From Candidatus Gastranaerophilales bacterium (lineage in GTDB: Bacteria > Cyanobacteriota > Vampirovibrionia > Gastranaerophilales > Gastranaerophilaceae): a DNA stretch of 64,000 nt. The stretch is taken from positions 186,001 through 250,000 of the forward strand of contig CALVED010000001.1 in assembly GCA_944326485.1 (NCBI GenBank), in the 5' to 3' direction. The notes below the pieces were generated by a model. It searched no databases, was not told the origin of the DNA, and saw only the letters and a program-made list of their open reading frames with translations. The position numbers and the translations under genes were made by a program. Shown here in pieces: positions 29,315-37,649 of this stretch (position 1 is the first letter of the stretch; the number at the start of each line of letters is the position of its first letter).

Positions 29315-30213
29315 AATTTAAATAATTTATAATAATAATCAGGTATTTTAAACTCATTACCTTGTATAAATTCACTGTCACATTGATCAATCATTAATTC
29401 TGAATTATTAATGCCTATAGATTTCATTAAGTTAATATATTTGGAAATTTCTTCCTGATTATCATTTACTCCTCTAACCAAAATATACTTTAACCTTAAA
29501 AGCAAAGGGAGTTTTGAATATTTCTTTAAGTTTTCTACTACATCATCAAATTTGTCAACAGTTTTGATAGCCTTAAACGTCTCTCTACATCCCGAGTCAA
29601 TAGAAACATTTATATCAACAAATGTTTTATCAACAATATTTTCTATTATAGGTAGATATTTTATTCCATTTGTAGCTATTTCAATCCTTTTAACTCCATT
29701 TTTAATAAATATATTAACTAAATCTTCGAATTCCTCCAATACAGATACATTGCCGCCCTGAAAATGTACATCTAATTCTTTCTTATCTATTATATCTTTT
29801 TTATATAGCTCTTTAATTATTGGTAATAAATCATAATAATCACTCTTTTTGGGCTTCAAAACAATTTTCCTGCCTGATAAATATTGTTCACAACAATATA
29901 TACAACTACAGTCACATTGCTTAAAATGTTTAACAATTATTAAATTAGACTTAGAAGGTTTAGAAAAAAAACTTAACAATAAAGGTTTAGGATTTTCTTG
30001 TTCTTTTAAATCAAAACAACCTTCACACTCTTTAGGAATAACTCCTCTATCCATCATTTTTATCAATGAATTCCTTTTTTTTATAAGGTTTGATACATTT
30101 TTAGGAGAAGGTACATCAATAGAAGGACCAGTTCTTGTGGCACAACAATAGAATACTTTCAAAGCATCAAAATTAAGTGTTTCATTTAATCTCTTACAAT
30201 AATATCTTTTCAT
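29224..30213 (-). CDS. Radical-SAM protein, type A (GGD/GGN subgroup)
   Basis: 329 aa. C6, C23, C24, C63, C66; CDCSCIYC 100-107; FQGGNVSVL (GGN at 153-155 in place of GGE); VSIDSGCRETFKAIKTVD. The C-terminal ILEKGSFFK is conserved in the subgroup (VLERGFSTK, ILEQGYFSS), showing that the overlap with the membrane/TPR gene is genuine radical-SAM coding sequence. A TATAAT box lies 8 nt from the ATG. Confidence 0.83.
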   Translation of the reverse strand: MKRYYCKRLNETLNFDALKVFYCCATRTGPSIDVPSPKNVSNLIKKRNSLIKMMDRGVIPKECEGCFDLKEQENPKPLLLSFFSKPSKSNLIIVKHFKQCDCSCIYCCEQYLSGRKIVLKPKKSDYYDLLPIIKELYKKDIIDKKELDVHFQGGNVSVLEEFEDLVNIFIKNGVKRIEIATNGIKYLPIIENIVDKTFVDINVSIDSGCRETFKAIKTVDKFDDVVENLKKYSKLPLLLRLKYILVRGVNDNQEEISKYINLMKSIGINNSELMIDQCDSEFIQGNEFKIPDYYYKLFKFYKEECIQNNIEPHVWEYVDKILEKGSFFK

Positions 30214-30221
30214 ATAACTTC

Positions 30222-30227
30222 ATTATA
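30222..30227 (-). promoter_or_regulatory. -10 box 8 nt from the start codon (gene at 30213)
   Basis: Minus-strand TATAAT with 8 nt to ATG 30213 and no Shine-Dalgarno between them. The -35 (TTATTA) is weak. Confidence 0.4.
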
Positions 30228-30270
30228 CTAAATTTCTGCTATTATAATAATAAGGTAAAGAAAGTATTTT

Positions 30271-31266
30271 ATGAATATTTTTAATTTATTCAAACAAAAA
30301 AAATCATATTCTTGTAAATTGTTAAATAATCATTTACACTTTTCATCAAGAAATACACTTGAACCTTGTTGCAGTGCCAATATAGGCCCAGCTTTGGTTT
30401 CTAATTTATCTAATAAAGATTCAATATTAGATTTTATAAATCAAAAGAAGATTATAATAAATCAATTAAAAAAAGGACAAATACCAAGAGAATGTCAAAA
30501 CTGTGTTCACCTTAGTCCTTATGAAAAAAATAAAAATTTTAAAATAGAAAAAATAACACTAAATCACTATACCCAATGCAATTGTGCTTGTATATACTGC
30601 ACACAAGGAAATAGAGATTTAGAGAAGATAAAAGAAGATGAAAAAAAACCGGTTATTTATGATGTATTAAAATTTATAAATGAATTATATGATAATGACC
30701 TTATTGATAAAGAAAAACTATATATTGATTTTCAAGGAGGAAATATTTCTTGTTTGAAAAATCATGAGGAAATCATTAATAACTTTTTAAAAAGAGGAGT
30801 CGGCACTATATATATACCAACTAACAATATAATATATATGCCAATCATAGAAAAACTCTTACAAATGAAAAAAGGTGAACTCTGTACTGCTCTAGACAGC
30901 GGAACAAAAGAAACTTATTTAAGAATTAAACAAGTTGATAAATTTGAGAAATCTATTGAAAATATAAGGCAATATATTAATAAAGCAGGAAATGATTCAA
31001 TTATAATAAAATATATTATTGTAAATGGATATAATGATAATATTGATGAATTTAAAAAGTTTATGGAAATAATGATAAACTTAAATGTAAAAATTATTGT
31101 TATTGACATTGATTATAGAGATATTATAGATAAGTCTTTTACAATACCAAAGCATTATTATGAAATAGTTAATTTTGCAAAAGAACAATGTAAAATTCAC
31201 AATATAGATTTAGGCATTCCACCATATACAAAAAGTGTTTTAGAAAGAGGATTTTCTACAAAATAA
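30271..31266 (+). CDS. Radical-SAM protein, type A (GGD/GGN subgroup)
   Basis: 331 aa with a short basic N-terminal addition (MNIFNLFKQKKS). C15, C33, C34, C75, C78; CNCACIYC 103-110; FQGGNIS with GGN at 156-158; TALDSGTKETYLRIKQVD. It is divergent from 29224-30213, to which it is closely related, suggesting an inverted duplication. Confidence 0.83.
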   Translation: MNIFNLFKQKKSYSCKLLNNHLHFSSRNTLEPCCSANIGPALVSNLSNKDSILDFINQKKIIINQLKKGQIPRECQNCVHLSPYEKNKNFKIEKITLNHYTQCNCACIYCTQGNRDLEKIKEDEKKPVIYDVLKFINELYDNDLIDKEKLYIDFQGGNISCLKNHEEIINNFLKRGVGTIYIPTNNIIYMPIIEKLLQMKKGELCTALDSGTKETYLRIKQVDKFEKSIENIRQYINKAGNDSIIIKYIIVNGYNDNIDEFKKFMEIMINLNVKIIVIDIDYRDIIDKSFTIPKHYYEIVNFAKEQCKIHNIDLGIPPYTKSVLERGFSTK

Positions 31267-31270
31267 CTTT

Positions 31271-32218
31271 TTATTTCATAGAGAAACATTGATTATAAAA
31301 ACTAAATGTTTCAACATCAAATCCTTTTTCTAATGAACAATCAACACTCCATTTCATAAAATCTAATAATTCTTCATCAATATTATAGTTTTTTTGTCTA
31401 CAGTAAATTCCATCTATATCTATTTTTATTCCTTTTATACTACAATCTAAAGCAATATCTAAAAACTGTTTAAAATATTTCTTATTATCATTTATCTTTG
31501 GAAGAACAATATATTTTAAAAAAGTATTATCTTTACTATGTACAGTAGATGAATATAATTTTATATTATTTATTACATTATCAAAACAATCAACTCTTTT
31601 TATTTTTTTATATAAATTTCTATTACCCGAATCAAGTGAGATTATAATACAAGCCCTATTTTCTTGCATCGCATTAAAAATAGATTTTGAAAATTTAATT
31701 CCATTTGTAGCTATTGCGATTCTACTTGAAAAACCTGATAATACATATTTTTCGATTATAGCATCACTCTCCTTATAAATAGTGAATTCTCCACCACCAA
31801 TATGAAGTTCAAAACCTTTCTTGAGAACACCTTTATCTTTTAGATTATCTAAAATGGGAATAATATCATATGTATCTCTTACTTTATCACTCGGTTTTAT
31901 ATCATTGATACAATATATACAATTAGCATTACATTTATAAAAATGAGTTATGTAAACCTGATCAATATAATTATCATCAGCCCAATCTCGAGTTTCTAAC
32001 TGATGGCAATTTTGACAACTTCTTAAGTAATGATTATTCTTAGCGTCATTACGCCACCTGTTTATCTTTAAAAAAAGTGCATCTATATTAACTATTTCCC
32101 CATTATAATATGGGAAAATATAAGGTGCATATTTTAATGGAGCATAACAACAGGAACATAAATTTCCATTATAAAAACATATTCCATGTTCAAGCAAATT
32201 ACAACTCTTATATATCAT
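31271..32218 (-). CDS. Radical-SAM protein, type A
   Basis: 315 aa. C6, C14, C21, C23, C24, C68, C71; CNANCIYC 96-103; GGGEFTIY (141-148), so the residue after Glu is Phe, not Pro; ISLDSGNRNLYKKIKRVD. Closely related to the N-terminal part of 16845 (MIYKSCxLLEHGI shared). An extended -10 ends 7 nt from the ATG. It is divergent from the GT2 gene with a 41-bp spacer. Confidence 0.83.
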   Translation of the reverse strand: MIYKSCNLLEHGICFYNGNLCSCCYAPLKYAPYIFPYYNGEIVNIDALFLKINRWRNDAKNNHYLRSCQNCHQLETRDWADDNYIDQVYITHFYKCNANCIYCINDIKPSDKVRDTYDIIPILDNLKDKGVLKKGFELHIGGGEFTIYKESDAIIEKYVLSGFSSRIAIATNGIKFSKSIFNAMQENRACIIISLDSGNRNLYKKIKRVDCFDNVINNIKLYSSTVHSKDNTFLKYIVLPKINDNKKYFKQFLDIALDCSIKGIKIDIDGIYCRQKNYNIDEELLDFMKWSVDCSLEKGFDVETFSFYNQCFSMK

Positions 32219-32225
32219 AAATTTT

Positions 32226-32234
32226 ATGATAACA
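32226..32234 (-). promoter_or_regulatory. Extended -10 promoter, probably leaderless (gene at 32218)
   Basis: Minus strand TG-T-TATCAT, with TATCAT at 32226-32231, 7 nt from ATG 32218. It shares the 41-bp spacer with the divergent promoter of the gene at 32260. Confidence 0.45.
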
Positions 32235-32243
32235 TATTTTTTA

Positions 32244-32252
32244 TGCTAAAAT
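32244..32252 (+). promoter_or_regulatory. Extended -10 promoter, probably leaderless (gene at 32260)
   Basis: TG-C-TAAAAT, with TAAAAT at 32247-32252, 7 nt from ATG 32260. No ribosome binding site is present. Confidence 0.45.
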
Positions 32253-32259
32253 ACAAATT

Positions 32260-33126
32260 ATGATAAAAGTAAGTGTAATTATTCCTTTCTATAATGAATC
32301 AATTGAATTTATAAAACAAGCAATAACCTCTGCTATTAATCAAACTTTAAAAGAAATTGAAATTATATGTATTGATGATGGTTCTACAACTAATGAGTGC
32401 TATGAATATATAAATAGTTTGATAAAATACGATTCAAGAATCAAACTATATAAAAAGACTCATACAGGCAGTGGTGAATCAAGAAACATGGGAATAAATT
32501 TTTCTACAGGAGAAAATATTATGTTCCTTGATTCAGATGACTATTATCCAAACAATAGGACTATAGAAGAATTATATAAAATTTTAAAAAAAGAAAATGT
32601 ATATATCGCTGGGGGAAAACATTTAATTTTAAATAATAATGAATTAGAAGAACCTTATTTTAACTATGGAGATATAAACTTATTTTTCTGCAACAAAATA
32701 ATAAAATATACTGATTATCAATTCCCTTGGTGGTACTGGTGTTTTATTTATAACAGTAAGTTAATAAAAGATAATAACATAAAATTTCCGCCATATTTAA
32801 GGTATCAAGACCCACCATTTTTTGTACGAGTAATGACAAAAGCAAAATACTTTTATGCCGCAGACTTTACTTCATATATTCATAGAAATTCTGAAAAATT
32901 AAACTTTTTAAGTAAAGAAAAAACAATTGATCATGTAAGAGGAATTGCAAATCTTCTTAAATTCTCGGACGAAAATAATTTAGATAAACTTCACTCTCTA
33001 CTATATAATACTTTTTTTAGTTATGATATAAATCTTCTAAATAATATAAATTCCCTTTCTATAGAAGAAAGGGAAAATCTCAAAGCTTTAATAATAGAAA
33101 ATACGAATAAACAAAAATTAAAATAA
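32260..33126 (+). CDS. Glycosyltransferase family 2
   Basis: 288 aa GT-A fold enzyme. Nucleotide-binding start VSVIIPFYNE, CIDDGSTT, GSGESRNMGI, and the DxD motif in MFLDSDDYY (about residue 90). It has no transmembrane tail. It is a cytoplasmic or membrane-peripheral sugar transferase; donor and acceptor are unknown. It stands alone among radical-SAM genes, converges with 33131, and adds to the case that this locus handles glycans. Confidence 0.87.
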   Translation: MIKVSVIIPFYNESIEFIKQAITSAINQTLKEIEIICIDDGSTTNECYEYINSLIKYDSRIKLYKKTHTGSGESRNMGINFSTGENIMFLDSDDYYPNNRTIEELYKILKKENVYIAGGKHLILNNNELEEPYFNYGDINLFFCNKIIKYTDYQFPWWYWCFIYNSKLIKDNNIKFPPYLRYQDPPFFVRVMTKAKYFYAADFTSYIHRNSEKLNFLSKEKTIDHVRGIANLLKFSDENNLDKLHSLLYNTFFSYDINLLNNINSLSIEERENLKALIIENTNKQKLK

Positions 33127-33130
33127 ATTA

Positions 33131-34174
33131 TTAATATTTATCTATTAAATTATTCAATACAAAAGGCAAGCTTGAATATTCATTATTGAAATTATATGAA
33201 TTTAATACATCCACAAACTCAGCATAATGTTCATTTGCAATATTAGTAATATATTTAGAAGAGAGCATACCTTCTTTATCATACTTATAATTATTTTTTA
33301 ACCAAAATATGGCTTTTGCATCATATTCTTTTGCTAAATCAACAAAAGCAGGCATTTCTTTAAAGTTATGTTCATCTATTACGAAGCCAATAAAAAATCC
33401 TGAAAGTTTTCCTTGTTGTTTTAAAGATTTTAGCCAGTTTAAATTTTGTTTTAAATTTTCAAATTCACCGTTTTTAAAATATTCGTCATAAGTTTCTTTA
33501 TTAGCAGCACTTATTAAGATGAGAACATTTGAAAGCCTTTCTGTTATACCTAAATCATCACAATGATCTTTATCAAATAAAATCCCATTTGAAATTAAAT
33601 TAAATTTTACTTTCGGAAATTTTTCTGCAACTTCTTTTATAAAATTAGAAGTCTTTTTGTTAGAAAATGGATCTGTACCATGACTAAATATAACCTGATC
33701 TGCTTCTTTTAATGCATCAAAATACTTATCTTTTAAATTTTCATCTATCTCGGGAACATCATATTTTGCCATAATACATTGATTCAATACTTTTATATCT
33801 TGTCCAAATATTACAATTTTAGGATAAGTATTTAAACTTTGTTCTTTATTAGATAATAAATATTTTTGAAGAACATTCATATAAAAATTAGTCTTACTGG
33901 CACAACCATGTAAAACACAATTCGAAGAATCTTTATTTATAATTCTCTTTCTTATTTTCTTTGCAGATGAAGAATTCCATATCTTATTAAAGCTATTTTG
34001 TTTTAAATTTCCTATTTTTATAGCTTCAAAATCAGTAGCAAAACAATCAGGACAAGGAAAAACATTACTTTCAGAATCTATAAAAACCTGTAAAAAAGGA
34101 GCATAACAAAATATTTTTTTTGGTTTATTTAAACCTGTTATTTTATTGTATAAATCTGATATTAAATTACTCAT
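33131..34174 (-). CDS. Degenerate type B radical-SAM homologue (cluster motif lost)
   Basis: 347 aa, intact frame. It aligns without gaps to the type B proteins. The SPASM-like N-terminus is kept (C23, C41, C44, IGNLKQNSFNKIWNSSSAKK, C86, C91). At the radical-SAM site the type B pattern CxxxCxxC becomes VLNQCIMA (129-136), leaving only C133. The GE motif becomes GT (HGTDPFSN, 165-172). LISNGILFDKDHC and the C-terminal part are retained. AGGAAAAG precedes the ATG. The protein should not bind a normal [4Fe-4S]-SAM centre; it may be a regulatory or scaffold pseudoenzyme, or early decay. Confidence 0.85.
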   Translation of the reverse strand: MSNLISDLYNKITGLNKPKKIFCYAPFLQVFIDSESNVFPCPDCFATDFEAIKIGNLKQNSFNKIWNSSSAKKIRKRIINKDSSNCVLHGCASKTNFYMNVLQKYLLSNKEQSLNTYPKIVIFGQDIKVLNQCIMAKYDVPEIDENLKDKYFDALKEADQVIFSHGTDPFSNKKTSNFIKEVAEKFPKVKFNLISNGILFDKDHCDDLGITERLSNVLILISAANKETYDEYFKNGEFENLKQNLNWLKSLKQQGKLSGFFIGFVIDEHNFKEMPAFVDLAKEYDAKAIFWLKNNYKYDKEGMLSSKYITNIANEHYAEFVDVLNSYNFNNEYSSLPFVLNNLIDKY

Positions 34175-34242
34175 ATTAATCTTTTCCTGTCTATACTACT
34201 AAACAAATTTATTTTACTACATGAGGAACAAATATACAAACC

Positions 34243-34272
34243 TTGTATATATAGCTGTATTTCTGTTAAAAT
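34243..34272 (+). promoter_or_regulatory. Promoter giving a probably leaderless mRNA (gene at 34279)
   Basis: TTGTAT (34243-34248), an 18-bp spacer, extended -10 TG-T-TAAAAT (TAAAAT 34267-34272), then 6 nt to ATG 34279. Confidence 0.5.
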
Positions 34273-34278
34273 ACTTAT

Positions 34279-34710
34279 ATGATAAAAAAATACATAAATA
34301 ATAATGAGCTTATTGCTCTTATAATAAAGAAAGATTTCACCAGTGATGGGATTAAATTTTTTACGCCGGATGATTTTCCTGAACAAATTGCATATATGAG
34401 TCATAAAAAAGATACAATTATAAAAGCTCATGTACATAATGAGATAGAAAGAAACATATCTCTCACACAAGAAATACTGATTATAAAAAAAGGTAAACTA
34501 AGGCTTGATTTATATACAAAAGAGAAAGAATACATAGAAAGTTGTATAATAGAAGCTGGAGATATCGTCTTTCTAGCTTCAGGAGGACATGGTCTAAAGT
34601 GTTTAGAAGACATTGAGATGATAGAAGTCAAACAAGGACCTTATCTTGGAGAAAAAGATAAAGTGCGCTTTAAAGAAATTAATGATGATAAGGTAATTAT
34701 AAATGAATGA
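34279..34710 (+). CDS. Cupin-fold protein (WxcM/FdtA-like region)
   Basis: 143 aa. The beta-barrel core is visible: KAHVHNEIERN, ILIIKKGKLRLDLY, IIEAGDIVFLASGGHGLKCLED. In nucleotide-sugar loci such cupins are often 3,4-ketoisomerases or epimerases, but here the sequence only supports the fold. The gene overlaps the sugar aminotransferase by 8 bp, so a role in the same sugar pathway is likely. Confidence 0.75.
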   Translation: MIKKYINNNELIALIIKKDFTSDGIKFFTPDDFPEQIAYMSHKKDTIIKAHVHNEIERNISLTQEILIIKKGKLRLDLYTKEKEYIESCIIEAGDIVFLASGGHGLKCLEDIEMIEVKQGPYLGEKDKVRFKEINDDKVIINE

Positions 34711-35824
34711 TTTTATTCCTGTATTTGAACCATTATTAAATGGGAATGAAAAAAAATATTTAGATGATTGTATTGAATCTGGTTGGTTGGGTAGTAACGG
34801 TCCATATGTAAAGAAATTAGAAAAGGATTTTTCTGATTTTTGCGGACAAAAGTATGGTTCCTGTGTAACAAATGGTTCAGCTGCAATAGATGTTACACTA
34901 AGAGCAATGAAAGAACTCTACAAGTGGGAAGATAATTCAGAAGTAATTATACCGTCGTTCAATATAATTTCAGCAGCCCAAAGTTGTATTTATAATAATT
35001 TAAAGCCGGTTTTTGTTGATGCAGAACCTATTACTTGGAATATAGATACAAAAAGAATAGAAGAAGTTATAACAAACAAGACAAAAGCAATTATTGTTGT
35101 TCATATATATGGTTTACCTTCTGATTTAAATCCAATAATAGAAATAGCCAAAAAGTATAACTTGAAAATAATAGAAGATGCAGCACAAGCCCATGGTCAA
35201 ACATATAATGGTAAAAAATGTGGGAGTTTCTCCGATGCAGCAACATTCTCATTTTTTACAAATAAGCATATTTCTTGCGGAGAAGGAGGTATTGTTTTAA
35301 CCTCTGATGAAGAACTTTTAAATAAAATAAATTACTTTAAAAATTTATGTTTTTCTAATGAAAAGTTTATTCATACAAATTTAGGATGGAATCTTAGAAT
35401 GTCTAACTTACAAGCTGCTGTTGCCTGTGCTCAGCTTGAAAAAATAAATAAAACCATCGAAATAAAAAAACGAATTGGAGCTAAATATCAAGAATTATTA
35501 AAAGATATTCCAGCAAAATTATCTTGCCCTAAAACAAGCTATGCACAAAACCATTATTGGATTTTTGGAATTGTAATTAATGATGATGTAAAAATAAATG
35601 CGAAAACTGCAAGACAAAAACTACTTTCTAAAAATATAGAAACAAGACCTTTTTTCTATCCAATGCATAAACAACCAATATTTGAGAAATTAGAAATTTT
35701 AGATAATACAGAAAGACCTGTTTCTGAAAAATTATATGAAAAAGGATTTTATATTCCAACAGGATTAAACCTAACAGATGAAAAGTTAGAATATATCACA
35801 ACTCAAATAAAAAATTTATTCTAA
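34703..35824 (+). CDS. DegT/DnrJ/EryC1/StrS sugar aminotransferase (perosamine synthase-like)
   Basis: 373 aa PLP enzyme transferring an amino group to a keto-sugar nucleotide. Motifs are GWLGSNGPYVKKLE, TNGSAAIDVTLRA, EVIIPSFNIISAAQS, PVFVDAEP, IEDAAQAHGQTYNGK, and the PLP lysine in FFTNKHISCGEGGIV. LGWNLRMSNLQAAVACAQLEKI is a family hallmark. The TNK..SCGEGG context resembles GDP-perosamine synthase, which would use the product of the Gmd at 13677; this is inference. Coupled to the cupin gene. Confidence 0.87.
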   Translation: MNDFIPVFEPLLNGNEKKYLDDCIESGWLGSNGPYVKKLEKDFSDFCGQKYGSCVTNGSAAIDVTLRAMKELYKWEDNSEVIIPSFNIISAAQSCIYNNLKPVFVDAEPITWNIDTKRIEEVITNKTKAIIVVHIYGLPSDLNPIIEIAKKYNLKIIEDAAQAHGQTYNGKKCGSFSDAATFSFFTNKHISCGEGGIVLTSDEELLNKINYFKNLCFSNEKFIHTNLGWNLRMSNLQAAVACAQLEKINKTIEIKKRIGAKYQELLKDIPAKLSCPKTSYAQNHYWIFGIVINDDVKINAKTARQKLLSKNIETRPFFYPMHKQPIFEKLEILDNTERPVSEKLYEKGFYIPTGLNLTDEKLEYITTQIKNLF

Positions 35825-36529
35825 TTATTTTAAATTAACCTTAATCAATAATACATTAATTAAAGCTTCCAAAATAATACTTAAGGTCATTTTAGATTGA
35901 CCAATAGTTCTAACTTTAAAACATATAGGAACTTCAACAAGTTTAAGACCAGATTTATATGCTCTATACTTCATTTCTGTTTGAAAAATGAATCCTCCTG
36001 ATTTAACTTTATCCAAATCAATTTTCAATAAAGCATTTTTTGTATAAGTATTAAATCCTTCAAGTAAATCTTTAATCCCTGTTTGAAGAACCATATCAGC
36101 CCATATATTTCCGCCAATAGATATAAAATTTCTAAAGAAATTTTTTTCTGTTGTACTTCCGCCTTTTATATATCTAGATCCAACAACAACATCATAACCT
36201 TCTTGAATTTTTTTTCTAAATTCTGATATATATACAGGATTATGTGAAAAATCAGCATCACAAGATGTAAACAAATCAAATCCACTTTCAAGTCCCCATT
36301 TAAATCCATTTATATATGCATTAGCAAGTCCTTTTTTTTCTGGCTGAACTATAACATATAAGTTTTCAAATTTTTCTTGCAAAGTTTTCACTATTTGAGC
36401 AGTTCCGTCAGGTGAAGAATCATCTACAATTAGAATACTGATATCTTTATATAGTTTAAATACTTCTTCTATAATATTTTCTACATTATCTGCTTCATTA
36501 TAAGTCGGAATTACAAGTAAATGTTTCAT
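35825..36529 (-). CDS. Polyprenol-phosphate mannosyltransferase-like GT2
   Basis: 234 aa, close to soluble dolichol/polyprenol-phosphate mannose synthases. LLVIPTYNEADNVENII, ILIVDDSSPDGTAQIV, FTSCDADFSHNP (DxD), VVGSRYIKGGST, GGFIFQTEMKYRAYKSGLKLVEVPICFKVRTIGQSKM. There is no C-terminal TM pair. It would load a sugar on undecaprenyl phosphate for GT-C membrane enzymes, which fits the two 12-TM proteins in the array. Confidence 0.87.
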   Translation of the reverse strand: MKHLLVIPTYNEADNVENIIEEVFKLYKDISILIVDDSSPDGTAQIVKTLQEKFENLYVIVQPEKKGLANAYINGFKWGLESGFDLFTSCDADFSHNPVYISEFRKKIQEGYDVVVGSRYIKGGSTTEKNFFRNFISIGGNIWADMVLQTGIKDLLEGFNTYTKNALLKIDLDKVKSGGFIFQTEMKYRAYKSGLKLVEVPICFKVRTIGQSKMTLSIILEALINVLLIKVNLK

Positions 36530-36610
36530 ATATACTTTCTTTTATTCTTAATTACTAAAATACTATTCTTTTATAATATTATACTCATAAAAAACTGCTT
36601 ATTATAATAA

Positions 36611-36631
36611 ATACCATAATTATGGTATAAT
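36611..36631 (+). promoter_or_regulatory. Perfect palindrome overlapping an extended -10 (gene at 36639)
   Basis: The 18-bp perfect palindrome ataccataattatggtat (36611-36628) overlaps TG-G-TATAAT (TATAAT 36626-36631). ATG 36639 follows after 7 nt without a Shine-Dalgarno. It is a candidate operator over a promoter that yields a leaderless mRNA. Confidence 0.5.
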
Positions 36632-36638
36632 AAAACTT

Positions 36639-37649
36639 ATGTCAAAACATTTTTGTGATGAACTAAATAATGTTATTACATTTTTCAATGATAAAATAAC
36701 TACTTGCTGCGGGCCGAATCAAAGTCCATTATATTATAAAATTCATAGTAATAATTTTATAATAGATTTTTCTTTTTTCAAAAAAAAGAAAAAAGAATAT
36801 TTAGAATATCTGATAAACCAAAAAACATTCTTCTGTTATAATTGCTTTTTTTTAAGAGAAAGAAAAGAATCTGACGTTATTAATGATAAATATAATGAAA
36901 TAAATATTAGTCATTGGACAAACTGTAATTGCCATTGTATATATTGTTCCAGAAATAAAAATAATAATATTTTAATAAAAAATTTATTTCAAAAAAGAGG
37001 ACAGCACTATGATTTATTACCAATTGTTCAAGATTTATACAAAAATGACTTATTAGATAAAGAAAATTTAATTGTAAGATTTCAGGGTGGAGATATTGGA
37101 GTACTAGAAGAATTTGAAGATCTTGTTAAAGAATTTGACAAGAATGGAACAAAAATGTTTCACTTTTTATCTAATAATATTATTTACCAACCTATAATAG
37201 CTGAAATGTTCAAAAAAGATAAAGCTTTTCTAATTACATCTTTAGATTGCGGATCAAAAGAAACATACAAAAAAATAAAAAGAGTTAATCAATTTGATAA
37301 AATGATAAATAATTTAAAACGCTATAAAGAAGAATGCGGTGAAAAAGCAAAACTTAATGTAAAATATGTAATTGTTGAAAACTATAATGACAATTTACAA
37401 GAAGCTAAAAACTTCTTATCAATCATAAAAGAAATAAAAATTCCTATCATTCAGTATGACATTGATTATAGAAAAATTATGATGAAAGAAAATTTTCAAT
37501 TCATAATTCCAAGTACATATTATAAAATTTATGAGTTATTTGAAAAATATTGCAAGGAAAATAATTGTACATTTGATATAAATCCTTATACCCGAAATAT
37601 TTTAGAACAAGGATATTTTTCAAGCCTTAATAACAAAAAACTATATTAG
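36639..37649 (+). CDS. Radical-SAM protein, type A (GGD/GGN subgroup)
   Basis: 336 aa. C6, C23, C24, C66, C69; CNCHCIYC 96-103; FQGGDIGVL with GGD at 150-152; TSLDCGSKETYKKIKRVN. Closest to the gene at 14697 (CDELNNV start, SHWTxCNC). It overlaps the convergent ankyrin gene by 4 bp. Confidence 0.83.
   Translation: MSKHFCDELNNVITFFNDKITTCCGPNQSPLYYKIHSNNFIIDFSFFKKKKKEYLEYLINQKTFFCYNCFFLRERKESDVINDKYNEINISHWTNCNCHCIYCSRNKNNNILIKNLFQKRGQHYDLLPIVQDLYKNDLLDKENLIVRFQGGDIGVLEEFEDLVKEFDKNGTKMFHFLSNNIIYQPIIAEMFKKDKAFLITSLDCGSKETYKKIKRVNQFDKMINNLKRYKEECGEKAKLNVKYVIVENYNDNLQEAKNFLSIIKEIKIPIIQYDIDYRKIMMKENFQFIIPSTYYKIYELFEKYCKENNCTFDINPYTRNILEQGYFSSLNNKKLY

Noticed and set aside
33057-33075. Hairpin CCCTTTCT / AGAAAGGG near the end of the GT2 gene, possible terminator
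   Set aside because: It lies inside coding sequence and is not followed by a T-run.
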